From: Flectobacillus major DSM 103
Lineage (GTDB): Bacteria; Bacteroidota; Bacteroidia; Cytophagales; Spirosomataceae
Assembly: GCF_000427405.1 (NCBI RefSeq)
Contig: NZ_KE386491.1
Coordinates: 3,207,001-3,271,000, forward strand
DNA: 64,000 bases
Direction of reading: 5' to 3'
In this document: positions 52,358 through 61,470 of the stretch, piece after piece
Position numbering within the stretch: position 1 is the first letter of the stretch
How the letters are laid out: every line of letters starts with the position of its first letter
Program-made: the position numbers and the translations under genes
Notes under the pieces: model-generated
What the model saw: the letters and a program-made list of their open reading frames with translations, nothing else
The model's database searches: none
What the model was told of the DNA's origin: nothing

Positions 52358-53842
52358 ATGAAAAATTTACTGGTTGTTTGGCTGTTTTTGTGGTTATGCT
52401 GGCCTACAATGGCCAACGATTTTGAGTGGAATAGCAGTATGCAAAAAGCCTATAGCCAAATCCTCAAAATGAAACTCTCTAGCGGACGGGCTATTTTAGA
52501 TACCGATAAAAACAATAATGGCATAAAATACTATCTCCAAAGCTATGCCGACTTAGTACAATTATTGGTTACAGAAAATAAAGGTCTTTATCATGATTTT
52601 TTGACCGCCCAAGAAACAAGGCTAGAGGCCATCGACGCTCTCGACAAAAAATCGCCGTATCGGAAATTCTTACAAGCCGAAATCAAATTGCACTCGGCAT
52701 TTGTCAAGCTCAAGTTTGGCCACGAAGTAAAAGGAAGCTGGGATATTATTAAGGCTTACAAACTGTTGGAAAGTAACCAAAAAGCATTTCCCAACTTTTT
52801 GCCTCAGCAAAAATCGTTAGGGCTTTTACATATTCTAATTGGATCGACCCCCGAAAGTTATCTTTGGGTAACTAATCTACTTGGTTTGCGAGGCAATATA
52901 AGCCAAGGGATTCATGAACTAAATAGTGCTACCAAAGATCCTATTTTCAAAGATGAATCGCTATTGATCCAGTATTTGGTCCATGCCTATATACTTACTT
53001 TTAATACCAATCAACTTTCTAGCTTTGAGGATTTTATCAGTAATCATCCCGACAACCTTCTTTTCTATTTTTTGGGCGTTACTACTTTTATGAAAGAAGG
53101 AAAAAGCGAAAATGCCAGTCAATTATTAAATCAGTGTGAAACACTAACCCAAAATACCGAATACATAGCCTTTCCTTTTCTGGATTACTTACAAGCTGAA
53201 ATAGCCCTTCAAAAAGGCTTATATCCTACTGCAATTAAAGCATATCAGGTTTTTTTGCAACAATACAAGGGTTTTAACTTTGTGAAAGATAGCTATTACA
53301 AACTATTTTTGTGCTACTGGCTCTTGGGCGACGACAGCAAAGCCCGCCCCTACCTTGAAAAGGTACGCAATAATAGTACAGCTATTGTAGAGGCTGATAA
53401 ATACGCTGGCCGTTTTGCAGAAAATTTTCTAGCTAATGACCCTAAAAAACCTATTTCACAAAAGGTTCTGATGAAAGCTCGTCTGGCTTTTGATGGAGGA
53501 TTTTACGAAAAAGCTGACAATATCTTAGAGAAATACACCGAAAATAGCTTTGACCAACTCAGCGATAAAGCAGAGTTCAATTACCGTAAAGCACGGATTT
53601 TACAAAAAATTCATGAAGAAAATCAAGCGATTATATTTTTTGAAAGAGCCATTTCTCTTTCTGAAGATACTACTATTTCGTTTGGAGCCACTTCAAGCCT
53701 ACAGTTAGGCTATATTTGGCTAGAAAAAGGTAACAAACTCAAGGCGAAGAAATATTTTGAGAAAGCCCTTTCTTATAAAAAGCATGAATACAAAAATTCG
53801 ATAGATAACAAAGCCAAAGCAGCCTTGAACGAAAACTTCTAA
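52358..53842 (+). CDS. Secreted TPR-repeat protein
   Basis: A 494-residue protein. ATG 52358 gives a signal peptide (MKNLLVVWLFLWLCWPTMAND); starts further upstream fall in a terminator. The rest is helical with TPR-like pairs, clearest at residues about 285-330 (AFPFLDYLQAEIALQKGLYP, AIKAYQVFLQQYKGF) and 430-485 (EENQAIIFFERAISLSEDTT, LEKGNKLKAKKYFEKALSYK). It belongs to the periplasmic or outer-membrane side. No partner is evident. Confidence 0.8.
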   Translation: MKNLLVVWLFLWLCWPTMANDFEWNSSMQKAYSQILKMKLSSGRAILDTDKNNNGIKYYLQSYADLVQLLVTENKGLYHDFLTAQETRLEAIDALDKKSPYRKFLQAEIKLHSAFVKLKFGHEVKGSWDIIKAYKLLESNQKAFPNFLPQQKSLGLLHILIGSTPESYLWVTNLLGLRGNISQGIHELNSATKDPIFKDESLLIQYLVHAYILTFNTNQLSSFEDFISNHPDNLLFYFLGVTTFMKEGKSENASQLLNQCETLTQNTEYIAFPFLDYLQAEIALQKGLYPTAIKAYQVFLQQYKGFNFVKDSYYKLFLCYWLLGDDSKARPYLEKVRNNSTAIVEADKYAGRFAENFLANDPKKPISQKVLMKARLAFDGGFYEKADNILEKYTENSFDQLSDKAEFNYRKARILQKIHEENQAIIFFERAISLSEDTTISFGATSSLQLGYIWLEKGNKLKAKKYFEKALSYKKHEYKNSIDNKAKAALNENF

Positions 53843-53845
53843 AAA

Positions 53846-53884
53846 AATCGGCTGTGAAAACCCATTTCAGTTTCACAGCCGATT
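53846..53884. terminator. Bidirectional terminator between TPR gene and accD
   Basis: AATCGGCTGTGAAA (53846-53859) and TTTCACAGCCGATT (53871-53884) form a perfect 14 bp stem with an 11 nt loop; A-rich on the left. Confidence 0.85.
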
Positions 53885-53897
53885 CATAAGTCAAGCA

Positions 53898-54740
53898 TTA
53901 TTTCAACATATTGAATAATGCTGTCAATTTATCTTTCAAATCTTTTCTATCTACAATAAAATCAAGGAATCCATGTTCAAGTACAAACTCGGCACTTTGA
54001 AAACCCTTTGGTAAATCCTTACCGATTGTTTCACGAATAACCCTAGGGCCAGCAAAACCAATCAAAGCACCGGGCTCAGAAATATTAAAATCGCCCAACA
54101 TTGCATACGATGCCGTTACACCACCTGTAGTAGGGTCGGTAAGCAACGAAACGTAAGGAATTTTGGCCTCGGCCAACTGAGCAAGTTTGGCTGAAGTTTT
54201 GGCCATTTGCATCAATGAAAAGCCAGCCTCCATCATACGAGCACCACCCGATTTTGAAATCATCAAAAATGGTACTTTATTTTTCAAAGCATAATCAATA
54301 GCTCTAGCAATTTTTTCGCCTACAACCGAACCCATCGACCCACCAATAAACGAAAAGTCCATAGCTGCAATAACTACCTCTACGTCGTTCATTTTGCCAT
54401 GAGCCGTTCTTACGGCATCTTTCAGGCCTGTTTTCTTTTCAGTAGCCTTGATTCTGTCTGGGTAGCGTTTGGTATCTTCAAAGTTGAGTGGGTCACCCGA
54501 AGACATATAAGCATCCATTTCTGTATAGCGAGACTGGTCGAATAGGAGTTCAAAGTACTCTTGCGAGCCAATCTTGTCATGATAATTACATGCTGAGCAA
54601 GTCCAAGCAAATAAGCGGTGCTCACGTGTGTGCATTACTTTTTTACATGACGGACATTGATACCAAAGCCCATCTGGGGCTTCACGTTTAGCTTCGGTTG
54701 GGGTAAGAATCCCCTTATCTTTTCTGGTAAACCAAGACAT
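53898..54740 (-). CDS. accD: Acetyl-CoA carboxylase carboxyltransferase subunit beta
   Basis: Transfers the carboxyl group from carboxybiotin to acetyl-CoA in fatty acid synthesis, as a complex with AccA. The 280 residues include the N-terminal zinc ribbon with Cys29, Cys32, Cys48 and Cys51 ([14 protein letters not shown]...WTCSACNYH), and the crotonase-like core with [37 protein letters not shown] and [12 protein letters not shown]. The length is standard. Confidence 0.96.
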   Translation of the reverse strand: MSWFTRKDKGILTPTEAKREAPDGLWYQCPSCKKVMHTREHRLFAWTCSACNYHDKIGSQEYFELLFDQSRYTEMDAYMSSGDPLNFEDTKRYPDRIKATEKKTGLKDAVRTAHGKMNDVEVVIAAMDFSFIGGSMGSVVGEKIARAIDYALKNKVPFLMISKSGGARMMEAGFSLMQMAKTSAKLAQLAEAKIPYVSLLTDPTTGGVTASYAMLGDFNISEPGALIGFAGPRVIRETIGKDLPKGFQSAEFVLEHGFLDFIVDRKDLKDKLTALFNMLK

Positions 54741-54824
54741 ATTCTATGTTCAATTATCGGTTTTGTAGCTATTTTTAATAATTATTGGAGCTACCAAACA
54801 CCTGTTTTTAGTGATAATGAATCG

Positions 54825-54858
54825 CAAAGATAAAACTTCCTTAATCCAGATGTTACAA
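54825..54858 (-). promoter_or_regulatory. Possible promoter of accD
   Basis: Minus strand: TTG (54856-54858), 23 bases, TATCTTTG (54825-54832). The -7 element is a full match; the spacing is long. Confidence 0.45.
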
Positions 54859-54978
54859 AAATCTCAAATTTATATGATTATTTCTTCAAAACAACATCAA
54901 GATTACTGTACTTTTTGGCTATATTAGAGTGAAGTAAACCCTTAATTATCATCACACAAACCTTTTTTATCATCAATA

Positions 54979-56304
54979 ATGAAAAAAATTGTACTTTCGG
55001 TAGCATTGCTATCGTGCACATGGTTGGCTTCTGCCCAAAATGTGGCTCTCAAAACCAAAGTTAGCCAAAAAGCTGAATCATTGGAGTCGAAGGTTGTTAC
55101 TTGGCGACGTGATTTCCACCAAAACCCTGAATTGGGCAATAGAGAATTCAAAACGGCCGAAAAAATAGCTACTCATCTTCGTTCTTTAGGAATAGAAGTA
55201 CAAACAGGCGTTGCCAAAACAGGTGTTGTAGGTATTTTGAAAGGGAGCAAGCCTGGCCCAGTAGTAGCCCTACGAGCCGATATGGATGCTTTACCTGTAA
55301 AAGAACGTGTCAATATTCCTTTTGCCTCTAAAGCTACAGGCGAATACAATGGCCAGCCCGTAAGTGTTATGCACGCTTGTGGACATGATTCGCACGTGGC
55401 TATTTTGATGGGAACTGCCGAAATTTTGGCTTCTATCAAAAACGATTTGAAAGGTACGGTAAAGTTTATTTTTCAACCTGCCGAAGAAGGTGCCCCTGAG
55501 GGCGAAGAAGGCGGAGCGGCTTTAATGGTAAAAGAAGGCGTACTCGAAAACCCTAAAGTAGATGCCATCTTTGGCTTACATATTAGTGCTCAGGCCGAAG
55601 TAGGCAAAATCCGCTATCGTCCTAAAGGTACAATGGCGGCTTCTGACTGGTTCAAAATCAAAGTGAAAGGTAAACAAGCTCATGGTGCTAGTCCTTGGCA
55701 AGGAATCGACCCTATCGTAACGGCTTCGCAAATTGTAATGGGCTTACAAACTATCGTTAGCCGTAACTCACCATTGAATGAGTCGGCGGCTGTAATTACA
55801 GTTGGACAAATTAATGCTGGGGTAAGAAGCAATATTATTCCTGAAGAATTAAATATGAATGGTACCATTCGAACTTTAGACACTCAGGTTCAGGATATGA
55901 TTCATGAGCGTATGAAAGTTGTAGCAACCAATATTGCTGAAAGTGCTGGTGCTACAGCCGAAATCAGTATTACCAAAATGTGTCCTGTTACTTATAACGA
56001 CCCATCGCTGACCGAGAAAATGCTACCTACACTAGAATCGGTAGCTGGAAAAAACAATGTAGCCTTAACTGCTGCAGCTACAGGTGCCGAAGATTTTTCT
56101 TTTTATCAGGAAAAAGTACCAGGCTTATTTTTCTTCTTGGGTGGAGCACCAAAGGGTAAAAAAGAATCTGAAACAGCTTCGCACCATACCCCAGATTTTT
56201 ATATCGACGAAGGTGGATTTGTATTGGGAATGAAAGTTATGACCAATTTGACTCTTGACTATATGGAAATGAGTACTGCCAAAGCTAATAATACAGGTAA
56301 GTAA
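54979..56304 (+). CDS. Exported M20-family amidohydrolase
   Basis: A 441-residue zinc peptidase/N-acyl amino acid amidohydrolase (HipO/AbgB-like) with a signal peptide (MKKIVLSVALLSCTWLASAQ). Metal and catalytic motifs: ALRADMDALPV, HACGHDSHVAILMGTAE, FQPAEEGAPEGEEGGA, and the late GAEDFSFYQEKVPGLFFFLG. The dimerisation domain lies at residues about 225-340. It probably releases amino acids from N-acylated or peptide substrates in the periplasm; the exact substrate is unknown. Confidence 0.92.
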   Translation: MKKIVLSVALLSCTWLASAQNVALKTKVSQKAESLESKVVTWRRDFHQNPELGNREFKTAEKIATHLRSLGIEVQTGVAKTGVVGILKGSKPGPVVALRADMDALPVKERVNIPFASKATGEYNGQPVSVMHACGHDSHVAILMGTAEILASIKNDLKGTVKFIFQPAEEGAPEGEEGGAALMVKEGVLENPKVDAIFGLHISAQAEVGKIRYRPKGTMAASDWFKIKVKGKQAHGASPWQGIDPIVTASQIVMGLQTIVSRNSPLNESAAVITVGQINAGVRSNIIPEELNMNGTIRTLDTQVQDMIHERMKVVATNIAESAGATAEISITKMCPVTYNDPSLTEKMLPTLESVAGKNNVALTAAATGAEDFSFYQEKVPGLFFFLGGAPKGKKESETASHHTPDFYIDEGGFVLGMKVMTNLTLDYMEMSTAKANNTGK

Positions 56305-56329
56305 GTACAACTAGCCGTTGGACAGACAT

Positions 56330-56378
56330 AAAATGGCCTAAAAATTTGAGCAAGAAACGCTTATTTTTAGGCCATTTT
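56330..56378. terminator. Bidirectional terminator, 16 bp perfect stem
   Basis: AAAATGGCCTAAAAAT (56330-56345) and ATTTTTAGGCCATTTT (56363-56378), 17 nt loop, between the convergent amidohydrolase and SDR genes. Confidence 0.85.
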
Positions 56379-56382
56379 ACTA

Positions 56383-57183
56383 TTAAGCATTTACTTTTCT
56401 GACTATTCTATAAACCAAAGCTGGCCAAAATCTTTTGAGATATACCCCCAATACCTCAAACCACCCACCAATATATACTTCATTTTTTTGGGCTACAATC
56501 GCTTTTACAATACTTTTGGCACACTCTTCTGCCGACAAACCCTTTGCCTGATTATCGTCCATTTGTCCATGTTTAGAGCCATCGCCCGATAGGGCATTCA
56601 ACGAAATAGCGGTTTTGATATAACCCGGGCAAATAACCGTTACCAAGATATTGTCCCGAAAAATTTCGGCTCGTAGCGAATCACAAAATGCTATTACAGC
56701 ATGTTTGGTAGGGCCGTAGCCACTTCTTAGGGGTGTACCAATTTTGCCTGCAATACTACTAATAGCCACAAAATGCCCTTGTCGACGCTGTGTAAAATGA
56801 GGCAATAGTGCTTTGGTAAGAGCTACAATACTAAAGTAGTTGAGTTCCATTAAATCACGATATACGCTCAGTTGGGTATCTTTAATAAGCGAACGCTGCG
56901 ATACTCCTGCATTTTGCACTACTATATCTATTTGCCCAAAATGATTAATCGCTGCTTGAACCTTGACAGCTAGCTGGTCTATCTCAAGCATATCCATTGG
57001 TAATACCAAGATATTTTCTGGTAATAACCCACACCGATTGGCCACTCGCTGTAATTCATTTTCGCGGCGAGCCGATAAAATAAGTTTGACATCGCTTTGG
57101 GCAAATTGATAAGCCAGAGCCTCGCCTATTCCAGACGAAGCTCCTGTTATCCAAATAACTTTATGTTGAAGATAGCCTGACAT
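56383..57183 (-). CDS. Short-chain dehydrogenase/reductase (DHRS7-like)
   Basis: A 266-residue classical SDR. NAD(P) motif GASSGIG near residue 14, NAGVSQRSL near 92, Ser in ISSIAGK and the active-site YGPTK (residues about 159-163) are intact. The C-terminal part (SAEECAKSIVKAIVAQKNEV, YIGGWFEVLGVYLKRFWPAL) resembles the membrane-associated DHRS7/DltE-like group. Substrate unknown. The oligopeptidase gene lies 69 bases upstream on the same strand. Confidence 0.9.
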   Translation of the reverse strand: MSGYLQHKVIWITGASSGIGEALAYQFAQSDVKLILSARRENELQRVANRCGLLPENILVLPMDMLEIDQLAVKVQAAINHFGQIDIVVQNAGVSQRSLIKDTQLSVYRDLMELNYFSIVALTKALLPHFTQRRQGHFVAISSIAGKIGTPLRSGYGPTKHAVIAFCDSLRAEIFRDNILVTVICPGYIKTAISLNALSGDGSKHGQMDDNQAKGLSAEECAKSIVKAIVAQKNEVYIGGWFEVLGVYLKRFWPALVYRIVRKVNA

Positions 57184-57252
57184 CTTGGTTTTGTCTAAAA
57201 TAAAACAAATAGATTATTACAATAACGTTATTACCTATTTGTATGAACTTAT

Positions 57253-59322
57253 TTAAGCCGTAATACCTACCAAATCTAGCATAAAAGCATATTCACGAGC
57301 TATTTCCTTAAAACGTTGGAAACGTCCAGATGCCCCGCCATGCCCTGTTGTCATATCGCAGTGAAGCAATAGGATATTATTATCTGTTTTCAAGGCTCGT
57401 AGCTTGGCAACCCACTTGGCTGGTTCCCAGTATTGTACTTGCGAGTCGTGCAAACCCGTTGTAACCAACATATTAGGATATGCTTTTGCCTCAATGTTGT
57501 CGTAAGGCGAATACGATTTCATGTATTCATAATACACTTGCTCTTGTGGGTTTCCCCACTCTTCCCATTCGCCTGTTGTTAATGGAATAGTTTCGTCGAG
57601 CATCGTTGTTACAACATCAACAAATGGCACACCAGCCAAAACACCTCGGTATAAATCTGGACGCATATTGGTTACAACACCCATCAATAATCCTCCTGCT
57701 GACCCACCATTGGCAAATAGTTTGTCGCTAGAAGTCCATTTCTCTTGAATAAGAAACTCTGATACATCGACAAAGTCGTTGAACGTATTCTGTTTTTTCA
57801 ACATTTTTCCATCTTCATACCATTGGCGACCCATTTCTTGGCCTCCTCTGATATGTGCAATAGCAAAAGCAAATCCTCGATTGAGAAGACTTAAACGAGC
57901 TGCCGAGAAATAGGGGTCTATCGAATAGCCATACGAACCATAGGCATATTGCAACAAAGGCTGTGAACCGTCTTTTTGAAAACCTTTTTTGTACACAATC
58001 GACACAGGTACTTTTACACCGTCTCGGGCTGTTACAAAAAGTCTTTCTGTGGTATAATCTTCTTTATTGAATTCGCCTAAAACAGCCTGTTCTTTTTTGA
58101 GTGTTTTTTCCTGCGAATCCATATTATAATCAAAAACCGAGCTTGGGGTAGTTAATGAAGTATAATGAAAACGCAAGATATTAGTTTCAAAATCAGGATT
58201 ATAGCCTGCTCCAGCCTCATAGGCAGGTTCGCCAAAATTGATATAGTGTTCTTGCTGAGTACTTTGGTTGATAATACGTATCTGCATCAAAGCATTGTTA
58301 CGCTCGGTAAGCACCAAATGGTTTTTAAAGACATCCATACCGTCCAAATAAGTATCTTCACGGTGTGGAATAATTTCTTGCCAATTGGCTCTATCAGTTG
58401 TTTTTCCTTCTTCTACCTGCATCAATTTAAAATTGGTAGCTTCATCGGCGTTGGTTTTAATAAAAAACTTATCACCAAAATGCTCGATATAGTACTGAAG
58501 GCCATGTTCACGAGGGTAAAATACCTCGAATATTCCTGTAGGATTAGTAGCATTCAGCAAACGGTACTCAGAAGAAACGCCATTATGGTCGGACACCGAA
58601 ATAAGGTATTTTTTAGATTTCATACGCCCTAGACCCATATAAAACTGCGGGTCGTTTTCGGTATATACCAGCACATCTTCGCTAATAGGCGTACCTAATG
58701 TATGACGATATACCTTTGAGGCCAACAACGTTTGTTGGTCACGGAGCAGATAAAAAATGGTTTGATTGTCGGCAGCCCAAGCATAAGCACCTCCTTCTGT
58801 ATTCGGAATCTCGTCGGAATAGATTTCGCCTGTTGTTAGGTTTTTGAAATAAAGGGTATAATTTCTTCGGCTTACAGTATCAACGCCAAAAGCCATAATG
58901 GTTTCATTATCTGAGATTTCGTAACCACCAATATTAAAATACTCATGCCCTTTGGCCAAAGCGTTGCCATCTATCAGAACCTCTTCGGGGCTATCCATAG
59001 AACCACAACGACGACAATACAAGGGGTATTCGCCACCTTCTATATAACGGCTATAATAGTAATAGTTACCATCTTTATAAGGCACCGACTCGTCTTGTTC
59101 TTTCATTCGCCCTTTCATTTCTTGAAAAAGACTTTCCTGAAATACTTTTGTAGAAGCCATTACAGCCTCGGTATAGGCATTTTCGGCTTCGAGGTATTGT
59201 ATTACTTCTGGGTTTTCACGATTGTTGAGCCAATAATAATTATCAATACGGGTGTCGCCGTGTAGCGTCATAATATGTGGCTTGATAGCCGCCACTGGAG
59301 TTTTTAAACTATCTAATTTCAT
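57253..59322 (-). CDS. Oligopeptidase B-like S9A serine peptidase
   Basis: A 689-residue prolyl-oligopeptidase-family enzyme without signal peptide. Residues about 70-400 form the beta-propeller lid; residues 1-65 and 410-689 the alpha/beta hydrolase. The catalytic triad is Ser541 (GGSAGG), Asp626 (GLHDSQV) and His661 (TTGHGG). The surrounding signature AYGSYGYSIDPYFS and AHIRGGQEMGRQWYEDGK fits oligopeptidase B (PtrB), which cleaves short peptides after basic residues. A TATCTTTG -7 element lies at 59357-59364 on its strand. Confidence 0.93.
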   Translation of the reverse strand: MKLDSLKTPVAAIKPHIMTLHGDTRIDNYYWLNNRENPEVIQYLEAENAYTEAVMASTKVFQESLFQEMKGRMKEQDESVPYKDGNYYYYSRYIEGGEYPLYCRRCGSMDSPEEVLIDGNALAKGHEYFNIGGYEISDNETIMAFGVDTVSRRNYTLYFKNLTTGEIYSDEIPNTEGGAYAWAADNQTIFYLLRDQQTLLASKVYRHTLGTPISEDVLVYTENDPQFYMGLGRMKSKKYLISVSDHNGVSSEYRLLNATNPTGIFEVFYPREHGLQYYIEHFGDKFFIKTNADEATNFKLMQVEEGKTTDRANWQEIIPHREDTYLDGMDVFKNHLVLTERNNALMQIRIINQSTQQEHYINFGEPAYEAGAGYNPDFETNILRFHYTSLTTPSSVFDYNMDSQEKTLKKEQAVLGEFNKEDYTTERLFVTARDGVKVPVSIVYKKGFQKDGSQPLLQYAYGSYGYSIDPYFSAARLSLLNRGFAFAIAHIRGGQEMGRQWYEDGKMLKKQNTFNDFVDVSEFLIQEKWTSSDKLFANGGSAGGLLMGVVTNMRPDLYRGVLAGVPFVDVVTTMLDETIPLTTGEWEEWGNPQEQVYYEYMKSYSPYDNIEAKAYPNMLVTTGLHDSQVQYWEPAKWVAKLRALKTDNNILLLHCDMTTGHGGASGRFQRFKEIAREYAFMLDLVGITA

Positions 59323-59674
59323 TGGGATTGCTTTTTATACACCTAACTCTTCTATCCAAAGATAAATATTTCATTTGGGAAAAGTACTTTTAGACATCTA
59401 TGTATTTATCAAGAAAAAGGGATTTGCCTAGGCTGAATGATTTTTGAGTTTTTGGCCTAATCATTGGCTAACCGCTTGGGATATGGCTATGATTTGTACC
59501 AAAATAATATCTATATTGACACTATTGAATACCGCAAGCAAACAGTTTTGCCCTATCAATCAAATGGTTTATACAACAGCAAAACAATGTTTTTCAATAC
59601 CATTGCTCCTGAGTTGTATAAACCAGTCAATATTATTTTTGTCAAAAATCCTCTACAAAAGAAGCTTTCTTATA
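59323..59674. other. 352-base intergenic region
   Basis: Contains the -7 element of the oligopeptidase gene (59357-59364, minus strand) and most of the protein-like plus-strand frame 59464-59697. Nothing else is recognised. Confidence 0.45.
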
Positions 59675-59697
59675 TCAAAGCCCTTCCAAACGCTTGA
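59464..59697 (+). pseudogene. Orphan 77-codon frame, possibly a gene fragment
   Basis: From TTG 59464 the frame reads 77 residues of ordinary composition (LANRLGYGYDLYQNNIYIDT, YRKQTVLPYQSNGLYNSK, LYKPVNIIFVKNPLQKKL) to TGA, overlapping the 3' end of the convergent lipoprotein gene by 23 bases. There is no ATG, no ribosome-binding context and no known family. It may be the C-terminal remnant of a lost gene, or chance. Confidence 0.3.
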
Positions 59698-60634
59698 GAA
59701 ATTCCTCTTTGGTTGTTTTTTCTAGTTTGACGGCCACCTTCTGTCCTTCGGCTACTGTCAAATCTTGAAAATAACTATATACCTCTTTGCCTTCTGTTAT
59801 GGCAAAGCAAACTACCTTGGCGTGTTCACCCACAGGTACTTCCAGCGATTTTCCATCATATACCTCTATAACTGATTTGATTCTATCAAAATACAGAAAA
59901 ATATAAACCGCATCCAAGGAAGGCTCCTCGGAGGTAAATGTTATGTGTGTTCTAGGGGCTTTATCATTCAAAAACCTATCACAATTAATCCAGCCTATTT
60001 GAGTTGGAAAAACGATATAACTGCTTTTATCAATCACCAAACCGGTAGTCAAAGAATCGCGTCTTCCAATAAATGATTCACGAACCCTAATACTGTCAGC
60101 CAAAAGCCAGTTCACTGTTCCGTTAGCTTGTTGGTTGCCATAAAAAACGCTCATTTGCATGTCAGGGTTAGTAGCTGGCACCTGAATACTAAATTGGCTA
60201 CTAGCATTCAGTTTGAGAGGTTTGCCATCTTTTGTGGCGATAATATTTACCTCTCCTCCTGTTACTAGCATCTTCCCGTTCGATACCGTAGGTTTGCGGT
60301 TCAGTATCATATCTTTGGGTGTATATAATTCCTGTATTTCTAGTTCGATAGGGTAATTAACCCATTGCCCATCAAGCAAGCTAAAATCATACACGCTTCC
60401 CCTAACCACTGTACCTTTGGCTGCCTGAAAATCGATATCGTAATTATTAATCGTTTTTTTGGTGGTAGTTGGGCTTACAAACTCAGGGATTTTTTCGGAT
60501 GAAGCAATAAATTTTTGTTTTTCCACCACAGGAATTATGTCGTCTTTAGTCAAAACGTCATAACGCTCTTTTGAGCATCCCAATAAGGCAAGGCTTACAA
60601 AAATTGAAGTTATAGGAAGTAAATACTTTTTCAT
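59675..60634 (-). CDS. Uncharacterised lipoprotein
   Basis: A 319-residue lipoprotein (lipobox LLGC, Cys20). The mature part is beta-rich with no catalytic motif I recognise; segments include RGSVYDFSLLDGQWVNYPIE, GKMLVTGGEVNIIATKDGKP and SYIVFPTQIGWINCDRFL. This last WINCDRF-type motif recurs in Bacteroidota lipoproteins of unknown role. The barrel-like protein gene is 15 bases upstream on the same strand, so the two probably form an operon. Confidence 0.72.
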   Translation of the reverse strand: MKKYLLPITSIFVSLALLGCSKERYDVLTKDDIIPVVEKQKFIASSEKIPEFVSPTTTKKTINNYDIDFQAAKGTVVRGSVYDFSLLDGQWVNYPIELEIQELYTPKDMILNRKPTVSNGKMLVTGGEVNIIATKDGKPLKLNASSQFSIQVPATNPDMQMSVFYGNQQANGTVNWLLADSIRVRESFIGRRDSLTTGLVIDKSSYIVFPTQIGWINCDRFLNDKAPRTHITFTSEEPSLDAVYIFLYFDRIKSVIEVYDGKSLEVPVGEHAKVVCFAITEGKEVYSYFQDLTVAEGQKVAVKLEKTTKEEFLKRLEGL

Positions 60635-60649
60635 CTGGATAAGTGTTTA

Positions 60650-61222
60650 TTAAAAATTCGGGCAACGTGTATTTTTATTTTTTTTTATATAGGCAGGACA
60701 AAACAACAGCCCTACTTCGCCATAACTTTCTTGCCAAAGAATATTATATTTTACTTCGGCAAAAAGCCTGACAGGATAATTACCAATAGCAGCTCCAATA
60801 CCTACTTCGGGTAATATATTGTTTTGTTTTGAGTTGGCCTGTCGGGTTTCTACATAGTTGATCCAACGGTTGTACTCTGCCCCTGCTGCCAAATATACAG
60901 TAGGCTTTTCGGGTTCACCCCCCCTTTTAAAGCCTCCAAAACGTTGGTTTCCTTCAATAAGTAAAAAATGGACGTTTATCCCCCCATAAAACTCATGAAT
61001 CGTATTGAAAGCGGGTGCGTATTTGAGCTGAGGTACCACGTACCAACGTGGAGCAATAGGCACTTGAGCCCTTAATCCAAACCCTAAACTATTGAGAGGA
61101 AAATTGTACATTCCCGAAATACCGAAGGCGATGCGGTCTTGAGAAAAAGCATTAAAACTAGAAAGAAATACAAGGAAAATTCCTGCAAAACACCAGAGGG
61201 ATTTACTAGATGAAGAATACAT
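60650..61222 (-). CDS. Outer-membrane beta-barrel-like protein
   Basis: A 190-residue protein with an N-terminal signal peptide (SLWCFAGIFLVFLSSFNAFS). The mature part alternates polar and hydrophobic residues, as in small eight-stranded barrels: RIAFGISGMYNFPLNSLGFG, PRWYVVPQLKYAPAFNTI, AAGAEYNRWINYVE and VRLFAEVKYNILWQESYGEV. It is directly upstream of the lipoprotein gene. Precise function unknown. Confidence 0.7.
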   Translation of the reverse strand: MYSSSSKSLWCFAGIFLVFLSSFNAFSQDRIAFGISGMYNFPLNSLGFGLRAQVPIAPRWYVVPQLKYAPAFNTIHEFYGGINVHFLLIEGNQRFGGFKRGGEPEKPTVYLAAGAEYNRWINYVETRQANSKQNNILPEVGIGAAIGNYPVRLFAEVKYNILWQESYGEVGLLFCPAYIKKNKNTRCPNF

Positions 61223-61470
61223 TTAAAGTTGAATGGGTCAATTAATGCGATTGTATATAAGCTGTTTTAAAAAACAAAATTAACGATTTTCTACAATAAA
61301 ACTAGATTAACTACACTTTTAACAATTTAGCCTATTCTTTACTACAAAAACCTAATTAACTGCTTTATTTGTTTGAATATCCATTCATTTTTCTCAACCA
61401 AACCCATAATATTAATTACAAACTCCCTGTATTAAGTAGTCTTTAACATTACCAAACACCTCTGTGTATT

